DNA of 64,000 nt from Paracoccaceae bacterium (lineage in GTDB: Bacteria > Pseudomonadota > Alphaproteobacteria > Rhodobacterales > Rhodobacteraceae): assembly GCA_947461435.1 (NCBI GenBank), contig CANHLE010000005.1, forward strand, positions 1 through 64,000. The letters are read 5' to 3'. The notes beneath the pieces were generated by a model. It had not been told where the DNA came from. It did no database searches and saw only the letters and a list, made by a program, of their open reading frames with translations. Positions 1 to 8,621 of the stretch are shown piece by piece (positions within the stretch are counted from its first letter, which is position 1; each line of letters begins with the position of its first letter). The translations under genes and the position numbers were made by a program.

Positions 1-765
1 GCGCGGGCACGCAAAGGGCAAATGCCGCATCTTTATGATTTGGCCTCGACGATGGGCTGGTCCTATCTTTGCGTGATTGCCGAAGGTGAGACCTGGTTTC
101 GCAATCCCTCTGTTTATGCCTTTTTCGACCAAATGGTCTTGGAATCCTTCTTTGACGGCTTTGACCGTGTGCAATTTTACGGGGCAGGCATGACGGGCTA
201 TGCCGCCTGCGCCTTTTCGGTGGCCGCGCCCGGCGCAACCGTGCTTGCCGTCGCCCCCCGCGCCACCATGGCACCGAACCGCGTCCCCTTCGAACAGCGG
301 GATCGTGGGGCCCGGCGGCTTGATTTTTCCAGCCGCTATGGCTTTGCACCCGATCTGATCCGCGCGGCAAAAGAAGTGTGGATCCTGCGCGATCCGGCCC
401 ATACCGCCGACGCCGCCCAAGCCGCGCTGTTTCAGGGCCAGCATGTGAAGACCCTGAATGTCCGCTATATGGGCGAGCGTGCCGAACATGCGCTGATCGA
501 ACTGGATATTCTGCCGCAGCTTTTGGTCGCCGCCATGAAGGGAGAGCTGACGCCTTCAGTGTTCGCAACCCTGTGGCGGGCGCGGCGCAAATTTGGCGGC
601 TATCTGAAACAACTGCTGCTGCGCACCGATGCCGCAGCGCGCGAAACCCTGTCTTATGCCATTTGTGCCAATGTGGCGCGGCGCACCCGCGCGCCGCGGT
701 TCAAGCGGCGTTTGGACGAGATGGATGCAGCGCGTGCCGCACGGGTCAAGGAACCCGTGCAGTGA
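1..765 (+). CDS. alpha/beta-hydrolase-fold protein of unknown function, 3' part
   Basis: The frame is open from the first base (ARARKGQ precedes the first Met at base 22), so the true start lies outside the window. The visible 254 codons carry YGAGMTGYAA where alpha/beta hydrolases have a nucleophile elbow of the type YGSSMGGYAA, followed by a hydrophobic strand and VLAVAPRATM. The nucleophilic serine position is glycine, so a classical serine hydrolase activity is not expected. The C-terminal part is basic and helical. Related Rhodobacterales proteins are, as I recall, sometimes labelled PAPS reductase, but no PAPS-reductase motif is visible and I consider that name unsupported. The gene ends 1 bp before the stop of the convergent lprI-like gene. 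Confidence 0.6.
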   Translation, partial: ARARKGQMPHLYDLASTMGWSYLCVIAEGETWFRNPSVYAFFDQMVLESFFDGFDRVQFYGAGMTGYAACAFSVAAPGATVLAVAPRATMAPNRVPFEQRDRGARRLDFSSRYGFAPDLIRAAKEVWILRDPAHTADAAQAALFQGQHVKTLNVRYMGERAEHALIELDILPQLLVAAMKGELTPSVFATLWRARRKFGGYLKQLLLRTDAAARETLSYAICANVARRTRAPRFKRRLDEMDAARAARVKEPVQ

Positions 766-766
766 T

Positions 767-1168
767 CTAATACTGCCCCTGTTCGGTCAGGATATACAGA
801 TCCCCCACCCGCGACCACGTCAGCCGCGCCAGACATCCCATCTGGATCATCGGTTGGATGGATCCCCCGATGTAGGGGTAAGCCTCTGCTTCACAAGCGG
901 TGTCGCGGAAGGCCACCCAGGCGCGCTGCGCTGCCCGCAGCGATTCCTCCGCGCCGCGGTCGGCCTTGGTCAGATTTGCATCCAGATCCTTCATCGCGCG
1001 GATGGCGTCTTTGTAGGCCCCGTTCAACTCTTCATCCGCCGCCGCCCAGTCGGCCCTGGCGCAGTCGGTCATTTCCATCTGCGTTTGGGCACTGTCACAA
1101 TCGCCGCTTTGGGCGAAACTGGGCGAAGCCGCGACCACCAAAGCCATCATTTTCAGGACAAACCGCAT
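767..1168 (-). CDS. LprI-family (DUF1311) secreted protein
   Basis: A 133-aa secreted protein with an N-terminal signal peptide ([20 protein letters not shown]) and four cysteines in the mature part. [14 protein letters not shown] followed by a helical segment and [13 protein letters not shown] is the pattern of the DUF1311/LprI lysozyme-inhibitor-like family. ATG at 1168 is chosen over the upstream TTG at 1180 because GGAGG lies about 6 nt before it. Members are periplasmic or lipid-anchored; some inhibit lysozyme, but this activity is only inferred. It is convergent with the gene at 1-765 and divergent from pyrC. Confidence 0.7.
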   Translation of the reverse strand: MRFVLKMMALVVAASPSFAQSGDCDSAQTQMEMTDCARADWAAADEELNGAYKDAIRAMKDLDANLTKADRGAEESLRAAQRAWVAFRDTACEAEAYPYIGGSIQPMIQMGCLARLTWSRVGDLYILTEQGQY

Positions 1169-1254
1169 CACACCCTCCAAGTTTTGCGTGCAGACTACCG
1201 GATGTGCATGGCAATGCCACTGGAAAGAGCGGCCCTTTTGCGGTAGCGGGGGGC

Positions 1255-2298
1255 ATGATGCACAGCCTTACCCTCCGCCGCCCCGACGATTGGCACCTGC
1301 ACCTGCGCGATGGCGCGATGCTCAAAGGTGTCCTGCCCGAAACCACACGGCATTTTGCCCGCGCGATCATCATGCCCAATCTTGTGCCGCCCGTCGTCAC
1401 CGGCGCGCAGGCCCTCGCTTACCGCGACCGTATTCTGGCCGCCCTTCCGGACGGCGCGCCGTTTGAACCCTTGATGACCCTGTATCTGACCGAAGGAACC
1501 GATCCGGCCGATGTTGTGGCCGCCGCCCAATCCGGGTTGATCAAGGCCGTCAAACTTTACCCCGCGGGCGCGACGACCAACAGCCACGGCGGCGTGCGCG
1601 ACCTGACGCGGGTCTATCCCGTGCTGGAGGCGATGGCGAAAATCGGTCTGCCGTTGTGCACCCACGGCGAGGTGACCACCCCCGACGTCGATATCTTCGA
1701 CCGCGAAGCCGTGTTCATTGACACCGTGCTGGATCCCTTGCGCCGGGCCATCCCGGGCCTGCGCGTTGTGATGGAACACATCACCACGTCCGAAGGGGTT
1801 GCCTATGCCGCATCGGGCGGTGCGGATCTGGCTGCCACGATCACGACGCATCACCTGATCATCAACCGCAACCATATTCTGGTGGGGGGGATCCGGCCAC
1901 ATTACTATTGCCTGCCCGTGGCCAAACGGGAAAGCCATCGGCTGGCCCTGCGAAAAGCGGCCACTTCGGGGGCGGCCTGTTATTTTCTGGGAACCGACTC
2001 CGCGCCGCATATCGATGCTCTCAAGGAACATGCCTGCGGCTGCGCGGGGTGCTTTACCGCCACCAACACCATGCCCCTTCTGGCGCATGTCTTCGAAGAC
2101 GAAAATGCCCTTGGCCAATTGGAATCCTTCACAAGCCTGAACGGGCCCGCCTTTTATCGTCTGCCCGCGAACGAGGCCCGCATCACCATTGTCAAACATG
2201 CGGCCGCGCAAACCTTTCCGGAAAAAATCCTGACGGAGGCCGGTCCGGTCACCGTTTTCAACCCCGGTTTTCCGGTATATTGGCATGTGGAAAGCTGA
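1255..2298 (+). CDS. pyrC: dihydroorotase, class II
   Basis: Catalyses reversible cyclisation of N-carbamoyl-aspartate to dihydroorotate in pyrimidine synthesis (cytoplasm). The 347-aa product aligns along its length with E. coli PyrC from memory: [13 protein letters not shown] supplies metal ligands H14 and H16, [13 protein letters not shown] contains the lysine (K100) that is carboxylated to bridge the two zinc ions, and GEVT, MEHITT, GTDSAPH and CGCAGCF follow in family order. The longest open frame extends to 976, but homology begins only at the ATGATG at 1255/1258, which has a G-rich stretch just upstream. pyrE follows after 76 bp on the same strand. Confidence 0.96.
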   Translation: MMHSLTLRRPDDWHLHLRDGAMLKGVLPETTRHFARAIIMPNLVPPVVTGAQALAYRDRILAALPDGAPFEPLMTLYLTEGTDPADVVAAAQSGLIKAVKLYPAGATTNSHGGVRDLTRVYPVLEAMAKIGLPLCTHGEVTTPDVDIFDREAVFIDTVLDPLRRAIPGLRVVMEHITTSEGVAYAASGGADLAATITTHHLIINRNHILVGGIRPHYYCLPVAKRESHRLALRKAATSGAACYFLGTDSAPHIDALKEHACGCAGCFTATNTMPLLAHVFEDENALGQLESFTSLNGPAFYRLPANEARITIVKHAAAQTFPEKILTEAGPVTVFNPGFPVYWHVES

Positions 2299-2374
2299 CG
2301 TTCCGCCACAGCGCAGCCGTTGAACCGCCCTGCCGCCGCATGACCTTGGCCCGCGGCCCCTCGAAAGAACCGTG

Positions 2375-3055
2375 ATGATCCCTGCAGCCTTCCCCCCCGC
2401 CGCCGAAATCGCCCGCCTGACCGCCCGGGCCCTGTTGGAAATCAAGGCCGTTCACTTCAACGCCGATACCCCGTTCACCTTGGCGTCTGGTTTGCCCTCG
2501 CCCACCTATATTGATTGCCGAAAGTTGATTTCTTACCCGCGCATCCGATCTGTCTTGATGGATTTTCTGACGGTCACGATCCTGCGCGATGCCGGCTTCG
2601 AAGCCTTCGACAACATCGCCGGCGGCGAGACGGCCGGCATCCCCTTTGCCGCCCTTGTGGCCGAACGCATGGCCCTTCCCATGACCTATGTGCGCAAGAA
2701 ACCCAAAGGCTATGGCCGCAACGCCCGGATTGAAGGCGCGATGTCCGAAGGGCAGCGCGTGCTTCTGGTCGAGGATCTGACCACGGATGGCGGATCAAAA
2801 CTGTCGTTTGTCGATGCCATCCGCGAAACGGGGGCCACCTGCGCCCACACGGCGGTGATCTTTTACTACGGTATCTTCCCGGAAACCACGCAGCGGCTCG
2901 CCGATCATGGAATCGCCTTGCATCATTTGTGCACCTGGTGGGATGTTCTGGCCGAAGCCCGCGCGCAGGGCGCCTTCTCGCCCGAAACTCTGGCCGAGGT
3001 TGAAACCTTTCTGCACGATCCCCGCGCTTGGCAAGCCGCCCGCAGCAAGGCTTAA
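2375..3055 (+). CDS. pyrE: orotate phosphoribosyltransferase
   Basis: Transfers ribose-5-phosphate from PRPP to orotate to give OMP. The 226-aa protein has the orotate-side signature [18 protein letters not shown], the lysine-rich mobile loop [10 protein letters not shown], and the PRPP-binding loop [14 protein letters not shown]. The C-terminal extension with CTWWDVL is typical of the alphaproteobacterial branch as I know it. GTG at 2372 directly precedes the chosen ATG, and either could be used. It follows pyrC, so two consecutive steps of the pathway are co-transcribed or at least adjacent. Confidence 0.95.
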   Translation: MIPAAFPPAAEIARLTARALLEIKAVHFNADTPFTLASGLPSPTYIDCRKLISYPRIRSVLMDFLTVTILRDAGFEAFDNIAGGETAGIPFAALVAERMALPMTYVRKKPKGYGRNARIEGAMSEGQRVLLVEDLTTDGGSKLSFVDAIRETGATCAHTAVIFYYGIFPETTQRLADHGIALHHLCTWWDVLAEARAQGAFSPETLAEVETFLHDPRAWQAARSKA

Positions 3056-3268
3056 CTTCTTGTGGACAAAGCGGTGGACGACTTTGGAACAAGTCGCTGT
3101 CCGAATCGCGAACAGGTTGAATTTTCCCATCCTGACCCCAAAATATGGTAGATAGCTTGGCGCGGCCCACCATGGGGCGCGAGTATTGCGGCACTTATCC
3201 CCAGAGTTGCTGCGCTTGCCCTTGGGCGCGCGCAGCGGTTAACAGAGGGGGAAATATGGGGTGGTACA
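3056..3268 (+). promoter_or_regulatory. dnaB upstream region with two DnaA-box-like 9-mers
   Basis: This 213-bp gap contains TGTGGACAA at 3061-3069 and TTATCCCCA at 3195-3203. Each differs at one position from a DnaA box (TGTGGATAA / TTATCCACA). The region presumably holds the dnaB promoter, but I could not fix -35/-10 elements. Two one-mismatch 9-mers could be chance. Confidence 0.3.
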
Positions 3269-4765
3269 ATGAATGAAGTTGCGACGATACGGGCAATTCT
3301 GCCAAGTCTTTCGGCCGACCAAACCGATGTTCTTCCTCATAATATCGAAGCTGAACAGCAGCTTCTGGGCGCAATCCTGACCAACAACGATGTCTATGAC
3401 CGCATCGCCAGCCTAGTGAAGCCCGAACATTTCTTTGATCCCGTCCACCAGCGCATCTTTGAACGCGCCGCCGCACGCATCCAGAAAAACGCCCTTGCCA
3501 CCCCCGTCACCTTGAAACCCTTTTTCGAAGATGACGACGGTCTGAAGGAACTGGGCGGTCCGTCCTATCTGGTCCGTCTGGCGGGGGCTGCAATTTCCGC
3601 CTTTGCCGCGCGCGACTATGCGCAGATGATCTATGATCTGGCCGTGCGGCGCGAATTGATTTCGCTGGGCCGCGATATCTCGGCCAAGGCGGCCAAGGTC
3701 GAGGTAACGAACGAACCCAAGGAACAGATCATTGAGGCCGAACAGCGGCTGTACAAGCTCGGAGAGCAGGGCGTCGCGGAGCGTGGATTTCAAAGCTTTC
3801 TCAAGGCGGTAACGGACGCAGTGAATGTGGCCAACGCCGCCTACCAGCGCGAAGGCGGCCTTGCAGGCATCTCCACCGGGTTGATTGATCTGGATAAGAA
3901 ACTGGGCGGCTTGCACCCGTCAGACCTGCTTATTCTGGCCGGTCGCCCCTCGATGGGCAAAACCTCTTTGGCCACCAACATCGCCTTCAACATCGCCAAG
4001 GCCTACAAACGGGGCCGCTTGCCCGATGGCGGCGAAGGCGCGGTCGAAGGCGGCGTTGTGGGGTTCTTTTCACTTGAAATGAGCGCCGAGCAATTGGCCG
4101 CACGCGTTCTGTCCGAAGCCTCCGAAGTGCCGTCCGAACAAATTCGCCGCGGCGACATGACCGAGGCCGAATTTCGCCGTTTTGTCGAAGCGGCCAAGGC
4201 GCTTGAATCCTGCCCCTTGTATATCGACGATACGCCCGCATTGCCGATCTCTCAGGTCGCAGCCCGGGCCCGCCGCCTGAAACGCACCCATGGGTTGGAT
4301 GTGCTGATGGTGGACTATCTGCAACTTCTCAAAGGCTCGTCCAAGGAAAACCGGGTACAAGAAGTGTCGGAAATCACCCAAGGGCTGAAAGCGATAGCCA
4401 AGGAACTGAATATTCCCGTCGTGGCCCTGTCGCAGCTGTCGCGTCAGGTGGAAAGCCGTGAGGATAAGCGCCCCCAACTGTCAGACCTGCGCGAATCCGG
4501 CTCGATCGAACAAGACGCCGATGTTGTGATGTTCGTCTACCGCGATGAATATTATAAAGAACGGGAAAAACCCGGCGATCACGAGTTGGAAAAGATGGCA
4601 CAGTGGCAGGTCGTGATGGAACAGGTTCACGGCAAGGCCGAGGTGATCATCGGCAAGCAGCGCCACGGCCCCATCGGATCGGTCGAACTGTCCTTTGAAG
4701 GGCGCTTTACCCGCTTTGGCAATCTTGCCAAGGCTTGGCAAAGCGGCAGCGACGACAGGTTCTAA
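3269..4765 (+). CDS. dnaB: replicative DNA helicase
   Basis: Hexameric 5'-3' helicase of the replication fork. The 498-aa protein has the DnaB N-terminal dimerisation domain (PHNIEAEQQLLGAIL to about residue 160), a linker, and a RecA-like ATPase with Walker A GRPSMGKTS at residues 225-233 and Walker B VLMVDYLQLL at 345-354. LSQLSRQVESR and DLRESGSIEQDAD (sensor and arginine-finger region) follow. Length is normal and there is no intein. Its TAA stop shares bases with the stop of the convergent lpxB gene, so the two messages overlap tail to tail. Confidence 0.97.
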   Translation: MNEVATIRAILPSLSADQTDVLPHNIEAEQQLLGAILTNNDVYDRIASLVKPEHFFDPVHQRIFERAAARIQKNALATPVTLKPFFEDDDGLKELGGPSYLVRLAGAAISAFAARDYAQMIYDLAVRRELISLGRDISAKAAKVEVTNEPKEQIIEAEQRLYKLGEQGVAERGFQSFLKAVTDAVNVANAAYQREGGLAGISTGLIDLDKKLGGLHPSDLLILAGRPSMGKTSLATNIAFNIAKAYKRGRLPDGGEGAVEGGVVGFFSLEMSAEQLAARVLSEASEVPSEQIRRGDMTEAEFRRFVEAAKALESCPLYIDDTPALPISQVAARARRLKRTHGLDVLMVDYLQLLKGSSKENRVQEVSEITQGLKAIAKELNIPVVALSQLSRQVESREDKRPQLSDLRESGSIEQDADVVMFVYRDEYYKEREKPGDHELEKMAQWQVVMEQVHGKAEVIIGKQRHGPIGSVELSFEGRFTRFGNLAKAWQSGSDDRF

Positions 4766-5883
4766 CGCCCGATCGCCCCAAGAACAGACCGCGCCGCGCG
4801 CAGGCCCGGCGCCTCGCCGCCGCGGCCCAGAAGGGTCATTGTCGCCTCCATCGCCGCGTTCTGCGCGTCCGGATGGGCCAGCGCGTCCAGCACGGCGGCC
4901 GCAATGGGCCCCGGCTGGCACTTCGGGCCCAAAAACTCTGGGACAACGCGGGTCTGCGAGATCAGGTTCACAAGGGTCACCGTATCCACCCGCGCCGCGC
5001 GCCGCATCAACCAAAAACTGAGGGGGTTCATCTTGTAGGCCACCACCATCGGGCAGGCGTTTGCCGCCAACTCCAACGACACGGTCCCCGACGCAGCCAC
5101 TGCCACATCCGCCGCCGCAAAGGCATCGCGTTTGCGCGCCGTATCGGTGATGATCTCGGGCCGCACCGGCCAATCCGCCGTCAGGGCCCGCACATCGCCT
5201 TCCACGCCCCGCACGGTTGGCAGGGCCACGCGCAACCCCGGATGCACGCGCAGAAGATCGCCCAAAACCGCGCCAAACACCGGCGCAAGCCGGCGCACCT
5301 CGCCCCGGCGCGAACCGGGAAGCATCAGGATCAGGGGCCAGGATCCCGGCAGGGCATTGGCCATGCCCAAGGGTTCTGCCACGACAGGATGGCCCACGAA
5401 GTCGGCGGTCATGCCCGCCGCTGTCATATAAGGCGGCTCAAAGGGCAACAGCGTCAGCACATGGTCGATCACCCGCGCCATCTTGGCCGCCCGCCCCGGC
5501 CGCCAGGCCCAAACCGACGGCGCCACATAGTGGATGATGCGCAGATCGCGGCGCCCTGCCTTGACCAAATCGGCGACGCGCAGACAAAAATCAGGGCTGT
5601 CGATGGTGATCATCGCATCGGGCGACGCGGCCAAAGCGGCCTGCGCCGTCTGCCGGATGCGCCGCTTGAGCGGCAGGTATTTCGGCAAAACCTCAACCAA
5701 TCCCATGATCGACAGTTCTTCCATGGGAAAAAGGCTGTCCAACCCTTCGGCCTGCATCAAGGGGCCCCCGATGCCTTGAAACGACACATCGGGATGCAAG
5801 GCTTTCAAACCCGCCATCAGCGCCGCCCCCAGACGATCGCCCGACGGCTCGCCCGCGATCAGGAAAAAGCTTAGCGCGCCCAC
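4762..5883 (-). CDS. lpxB: lipid-A-disaccharide synthase
   Basis: Condenses UDP-2,3-diacylglucosamine with lipid X to make the lipid A disaccharide at the inner face of the inner membrane. The 373-aa protein shows AGEPSGDRLGAALM at the N-terminus, GIGGPLM, APSVWAWRPGR and PGSRRGEVRRLAP, all hallmarks of LpxB. The start is GTG at 5883 and overlaps the end of lpxI by 13 bp, implying translational coupling. It is the last gene of the envelope operon, and its stop overlaps that of dnaB. Confidence 0.95.
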   Translation of the reverse strand: MGALSFFLIAGEPSGDRLGAALMAGLKALHPDVSFQGIGGPLMQAEGLDSLFPMEELSIMGLVEVLPKYLPLKRRIRQTAQAALAASPDAMITIDSPDFCLRVADLVKAGRRDLRIIHYVAPSVWAWRPGRAAKMARVIDHVLTLLPFEPPYMTAAGMTADFVGHPVVAEPLGMANALPGSWPLILMLPGSRRGEVRRLAPVFGAVLGDLLRVHPGLRVALPTVRGVEGDVRALTADWPVRPEIITDTARKRDAFAAADVAVAASGTVSLELAANACPMVVAYKMNPLSFWLMRRAARVDTVTLVNLISQTRVVPEFLGPKCQPGPIAAAVLDALAHPDAQNAAMEATMTLLGRGGEAPGLRAARSVLGAIGR

Positions 5884-6674
5884 AGGAACAGACCGGTCTG
5901 ATCGGCCAAGGCCTGCATGGCCGCAAGATCAAGGCAAATCACCGCCCCCGCCTGAAAGGCGATCCCGCCCAGACCGGCCCTCGCGGCCGCCTGCACGGTC
6001 TGCGGGCCCAAAGTGGGCAGATCAATGCGCAGGTCTTGTCCCGGCTTGGCTGCCTTGTAGTAAAGGCCCCGCCCTTGCGCCGGATCAGGCCGCAGCGCGC
6101 CCAAAAGCGCCACCTGGGCCAGCATCGCATCGGTGCCGGCAAGCGTTTCCGCGCCAAGGCACAGGCCCTGCGCGACCACACAGCCCTGCCCCACGTCCAC
6201 GGCCCCCAGCGCCGCCACAATATCAGCAGCACGCTGCGCATCGGCCTCGTCGCGCGGGCCAAGCGTTCCGGCCAAAAGACCCGGTCCGGGCACAAGGCCG
6301 GGTGCAAGATCGGCCACACCAGCGATCACGAATCCGCATTCGCCGAAAATCGCCAGAACCTCGCGCAAGGTTGCATCATCGCCCCCCTGCATGGCCGCCA
6401 AAAGCCGGGGAACCATCTGGGCAGTGGCCGGATCGAACAGCGATGGGTCAAGCCTTGGCCGCTGCACCGCCCCGACAAAGGCAACGCGAGAGATGCCCTG
6501 ATCCTCCAGCCAGCGCAAAAACAGCGCCAAACGTTCAATGCGAAACACCTGATCCGGCACCACACCTTCGGGGGAAAATCCGTCAAGCGCGCAGACAAGG
6601 GGCCGCTCGGCCAAGACGGCCACAAGGGCGGCGGCCAGCCCCCCAGATCCCGCGATGATGGCCGTGCGGGTCAT
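5871..6674 (-). CDS. lpxI: UDP-2,3-diacylglucosamine pyrophosphatase, LpxI type
   Basis: Hydrolyses UDP-2,3-diacylglucosamine to lipid X and UMP, the step done by LpxH in enterobacteria; LpxI (formerly DUF1009) is the alphaproteobacterial replacement. The 267-aa protein starts MTRTAIIAGSGGLAAAL, and has FVGAVQRPRLDP and a C-terminal domain with GLYYKAAKPGQDLRIDLPT and GLGGIAFQAG, the conserved LpxI pattern. It lies 7 bp after lpxA and overlaps lpxB, so lpxA-lpxI-lpxB are consecutive pathway genes in one transcript. Confidence 0.93.
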   Translation of the reverse strand: MTRTAIIAGSGGLAAALVAVLAERPLVCALDGFSPEGVVPDQVFRIERLALFLRWLEDQGISRVAFVGAVQRPRLDPSLFDPATAQMVPRLLAAMQGGDDATLREVLAIFGECGFVIAGVADLAPGLVPGPGLLAGTLGPRDEADAQRAADIVAALGAVDVGQGCVVAQGLCLGAETLAGTDAMLAQVALLGALRPDPAQGRGLYYKAAKPGQDLRIDLPTLGPQTVQAAARAGLGGIAFQAGAVICLDLAAMQALADQTGLFLWAR

Positions 6675-6681
6675 GCGCCTC

Positions 6682-7479
6682 TCACTTCGGCGTCAGGAAC
6701 GAACGGTCCGAGGCGGACAGAACAAAGTCGACAATCTCGCGCACCATCGGGCTTGTTGCGGTTGCTGACAGCGCGCGGGCGCGGTCCAAAAACGCGCCCT
6801 CTCCGTCTTTCAGCGCCTCATAGGCCGCCCGCAGGGCACTGATTTCGGCCCGGTCCACGCCGCGCCGCTTCAGCCCGATCAGGTTCAGCCCTTCCAACTC
6901 TCCGCGCGAGGCCTGCACCAAACCATGCGGGATCACATCATGGGTCACCATGGTCAGCGCGCCGATGATCGCGCCCTTGCCCACCCGAACCCATTGGTGA
7001 ATGCCAGACAACCCGCCGATGATCACATCATCGCCAATCACACAATGCCCGGCAATCGCCACCTGATTGGCCAAAATGACCCGGCTGCCGACCAAGGCAT
7101 CATGCCCCACATGCGCGCCCGTCATCAAAAGACAATCATCGCCCACCCGCGTCACGCCCCCGCCCCCGGCTGTCCCGGTGTTAAGCGTGGCCCCTTCGCG
7201 GATACGGCAGCGCGCGCCGACGACCAGACGGGTCTTCTCGCCCTTGTATTTCAGATCCTGCGGCACCTCGCCGACCGTGGCAAAAGGAAAAACCACCGTG
7301 CCCGCGCCCACATCGGTCCAGCCGGTCACAACGGCATGAGATTTGATTTCCGCGCCATCGGCCAAAGTCACGTCAGCGCCGATCAGGCAAAACGGGCCCA
7401 CGCGCACGCCCGCGCCAATCTTGGCCCCCTCTTCGATCATGGCCGAGGGGTGAATGATGGCCGTGCCATGAATATCCAT
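6682..7479 (-). CDS. lpxA: UDP-N-acetylglucosamine acyltransferase
   Basis: First step of lipid A synthesis: 3-O-acylation of UDP-GlcNAc from acyl-ACP. The 265-aa protein has a left-handed beta-helix of hexapeptide repeats, the catalytic histidine in GAHVGHD (about residue 126), and the EGLNLIGLKRRG helical domain. An ungapped alignment with E. coli LpxA from memory puts alanine (about residue 174) at the acyl-chain ruler position, glycine in E. coli (C14) and methionine in Pseudomonas (C10). A shorter acyl chain is therefore inferred. ATG 7479 is preferred over TTG 7485 because AAAGG lies upstream and it clears the fabZ stop. Confidence 0.95.
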   Translation of the reverse strand: MDIHGTAIIHPSAMIEEGAKIGAGVRVGPFCLIGADVTLADGAEIKSHAVVTGWTDVGAGTVVFPFATVGEVPQDLKYKGEKTRLVVGARCRIREGATLNTGTAGGGGVTRVGDDCLLMTGAHVGHDALVGSRVILANQVAIAGHCVIGDDVIIGGLSGIHQWVRVGKGAIIGALTMVTHDVIPHGLVQASRGELEGLNLIGLKRRGVDRAEISALRAAYEALKDGEGAFLDRARALSATATSPMVREIVDFVLSASDRSFLTPK

Positions 7480-7481
7480 GG

Positions 7482-7961
7482 TCAAGCCTTTGGAAGATCG
7501 AACATGGCCGTAAATGTCGCCTCGCAGGCCAACTCGCCTTCCACCATGGCGCGGCCTTCAAACTTCCACACCTTGCCGCCGCCGCGCACCGCCTTGACAT
7601 GCAACTCCATCACGTCGCCCGGTACCACTTTGCGGCGGAATTTCACCCCATCCACCCCCATGAAGAACACCTTGGCGTTCTTGTCGACCAGATCCATCGA
7701 CAGGCCCACCAGAACCCCCGACGTTTGCGCCATCGCCTCCACGATCATCACACCGGGGAAGATCGGCATGCCCGGAAAATGGCCCTGAAACTGAGGTTCG
7801 TTGAACGTGACATTCTTGACGCCAATGCAATGATCGTTCGGAACGATGTCATAGACCTTGTCCACCAGCAAAAACGGATAGCGATGCGGAATGATCCGCT
7901 GGATCAACTCCAGATCGGCGGTCAATGGGGCGGTGATTGCAGTGGGCGCAGTATCAGCCAT
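7482..7961 (-). CDS. fabZ: 3-hydroxyacyl-[ACP] dehydratase
   Basis: Dehydrates (3R)-hydroxyacyl-ACP in fatty acid elongation, competing with LpxA for the same substrate, which explains why they are neighbours. The 159-aa hot-dog fold protein has the active-site motif [20 protein letters not shown] with catalytic His and Glu. A strong Shine-Dalgarno (GGAG, 5 nt before ATG) marks the start. lpxD, often located just before fabZ in proteobacteria, is not present here. Confidence 0.96.
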   Translation of the reverse strand: MADTAPTAITAPLTADLELIQRIIPHRYPFLLVDKVYDIVPNDHCIGVKNVTFNEPQFQGHFPGMPIFPGVMIVEAMAQTSGVLVGLSMDLVDKNAKVFFMGVDGVKFRRKVVPGDVMELHVKAVRGGGKVWKFEGRAMVEGELACEATFTAMFDLPKA

Positions 7962-8057
7962 GTCGTCTCCTCAGCGGCATCTGGCCCGGTGCGGGCCCTT
8001 GCCCCTGACTAGCAACAAGGCCGCGCTGAAACAAGGCACGCAAGCGCCAGCGCGCGA

Positions 8058-8621
8058 CTAGGGCTGTACGGGGACGGTGGGGGTCGGCGCGGGCTTTGCC
8101 AGCGCATCCATGCGCCGGATCGCCTCATCGGTAATGTCGATCCGGTCAAAGGAAACAAGCACGGCCTTGTCATCCAGAATGACAAAGGCGCCGACGTCTT
8201 TCATGATCTCGCCCAGAACCGGCGCCAGCGATTGAAAGAACTTCTGCCGCTCTTCTTCGCGCTTGCGCTCCAATGCCTTGGCCTTGGCAACCTGCGCATC
8301 GCGCAGCCCCACCGCCTTGGTGTTGAAGGCCTCTGCCAGTGCTTGAAATTCCGCCGTCCCCAAACTTGGCCGGCGCAGGGTCAGGTCGCGTTCCTCCGCC
8401 TCCAAGGCTGCTTCGATCTTGCGGTTTTCCGCGGCCAAAGCGTCATTTTCCGCAGAAATCGACGCCTCAAGCGCCTTGCCCGCCGCGCTTTCGCGAAAAA
8501 CGCGCTCTTTTTCCAAGGTCAAAACCGGTGTGGCCGGCGGCAAGGGCTGTGACAGCTCTTGCGCCAGCCCCGCCCCGGCCAGCGCAACCGCAAACACCGC
8601 TGACAGCCAAAGGCCCCGCAT
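8058..8621 (-). CDS. OmpH/Skp-family periplasmic chaperone
   Basis: A 187-aa secreted protein: signal peptide MRGLWLSAVFAVALAGAGLA, a long charged coiled-coil (about residues 40-130, rich in Ala/Glu/Arg/Lys) and a short C-terminal beta segment (AFVILDDKAVLVSFDRIDIT). This is the Skp/OmpH tentacle-chaperone architecture, which holds unfolded outer-membrane proteins for BamA. Its ATG shares one base with the bamA stop, supporting translational coupling. Sequence identity in this family is low, so the name rests on architecture plus context. Confidence 0.85.
   Translation of the reverse strand: MRGLWLSAVFAVALAGAGLAQELSQPLPPATPVLTLEKERVFRESAAGKALEASISAENDALAAENRKIEAALEAEERDLTLRRPSLGTAEFQALAEAFNTKAVGLRDAQVAKAKALERKREEERQKFFQSLAPVLGEIMKDVGAFVILDDKAVLVSFDRIDITDEAIRRMDALAKPAPTPTVPVQP

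Noticed and set aside
1195-2445. A 416-codon frame antisense to pyrC
   Set aside because: Shadow frame; pyrC on the plus strand has complete catalytic motifs.
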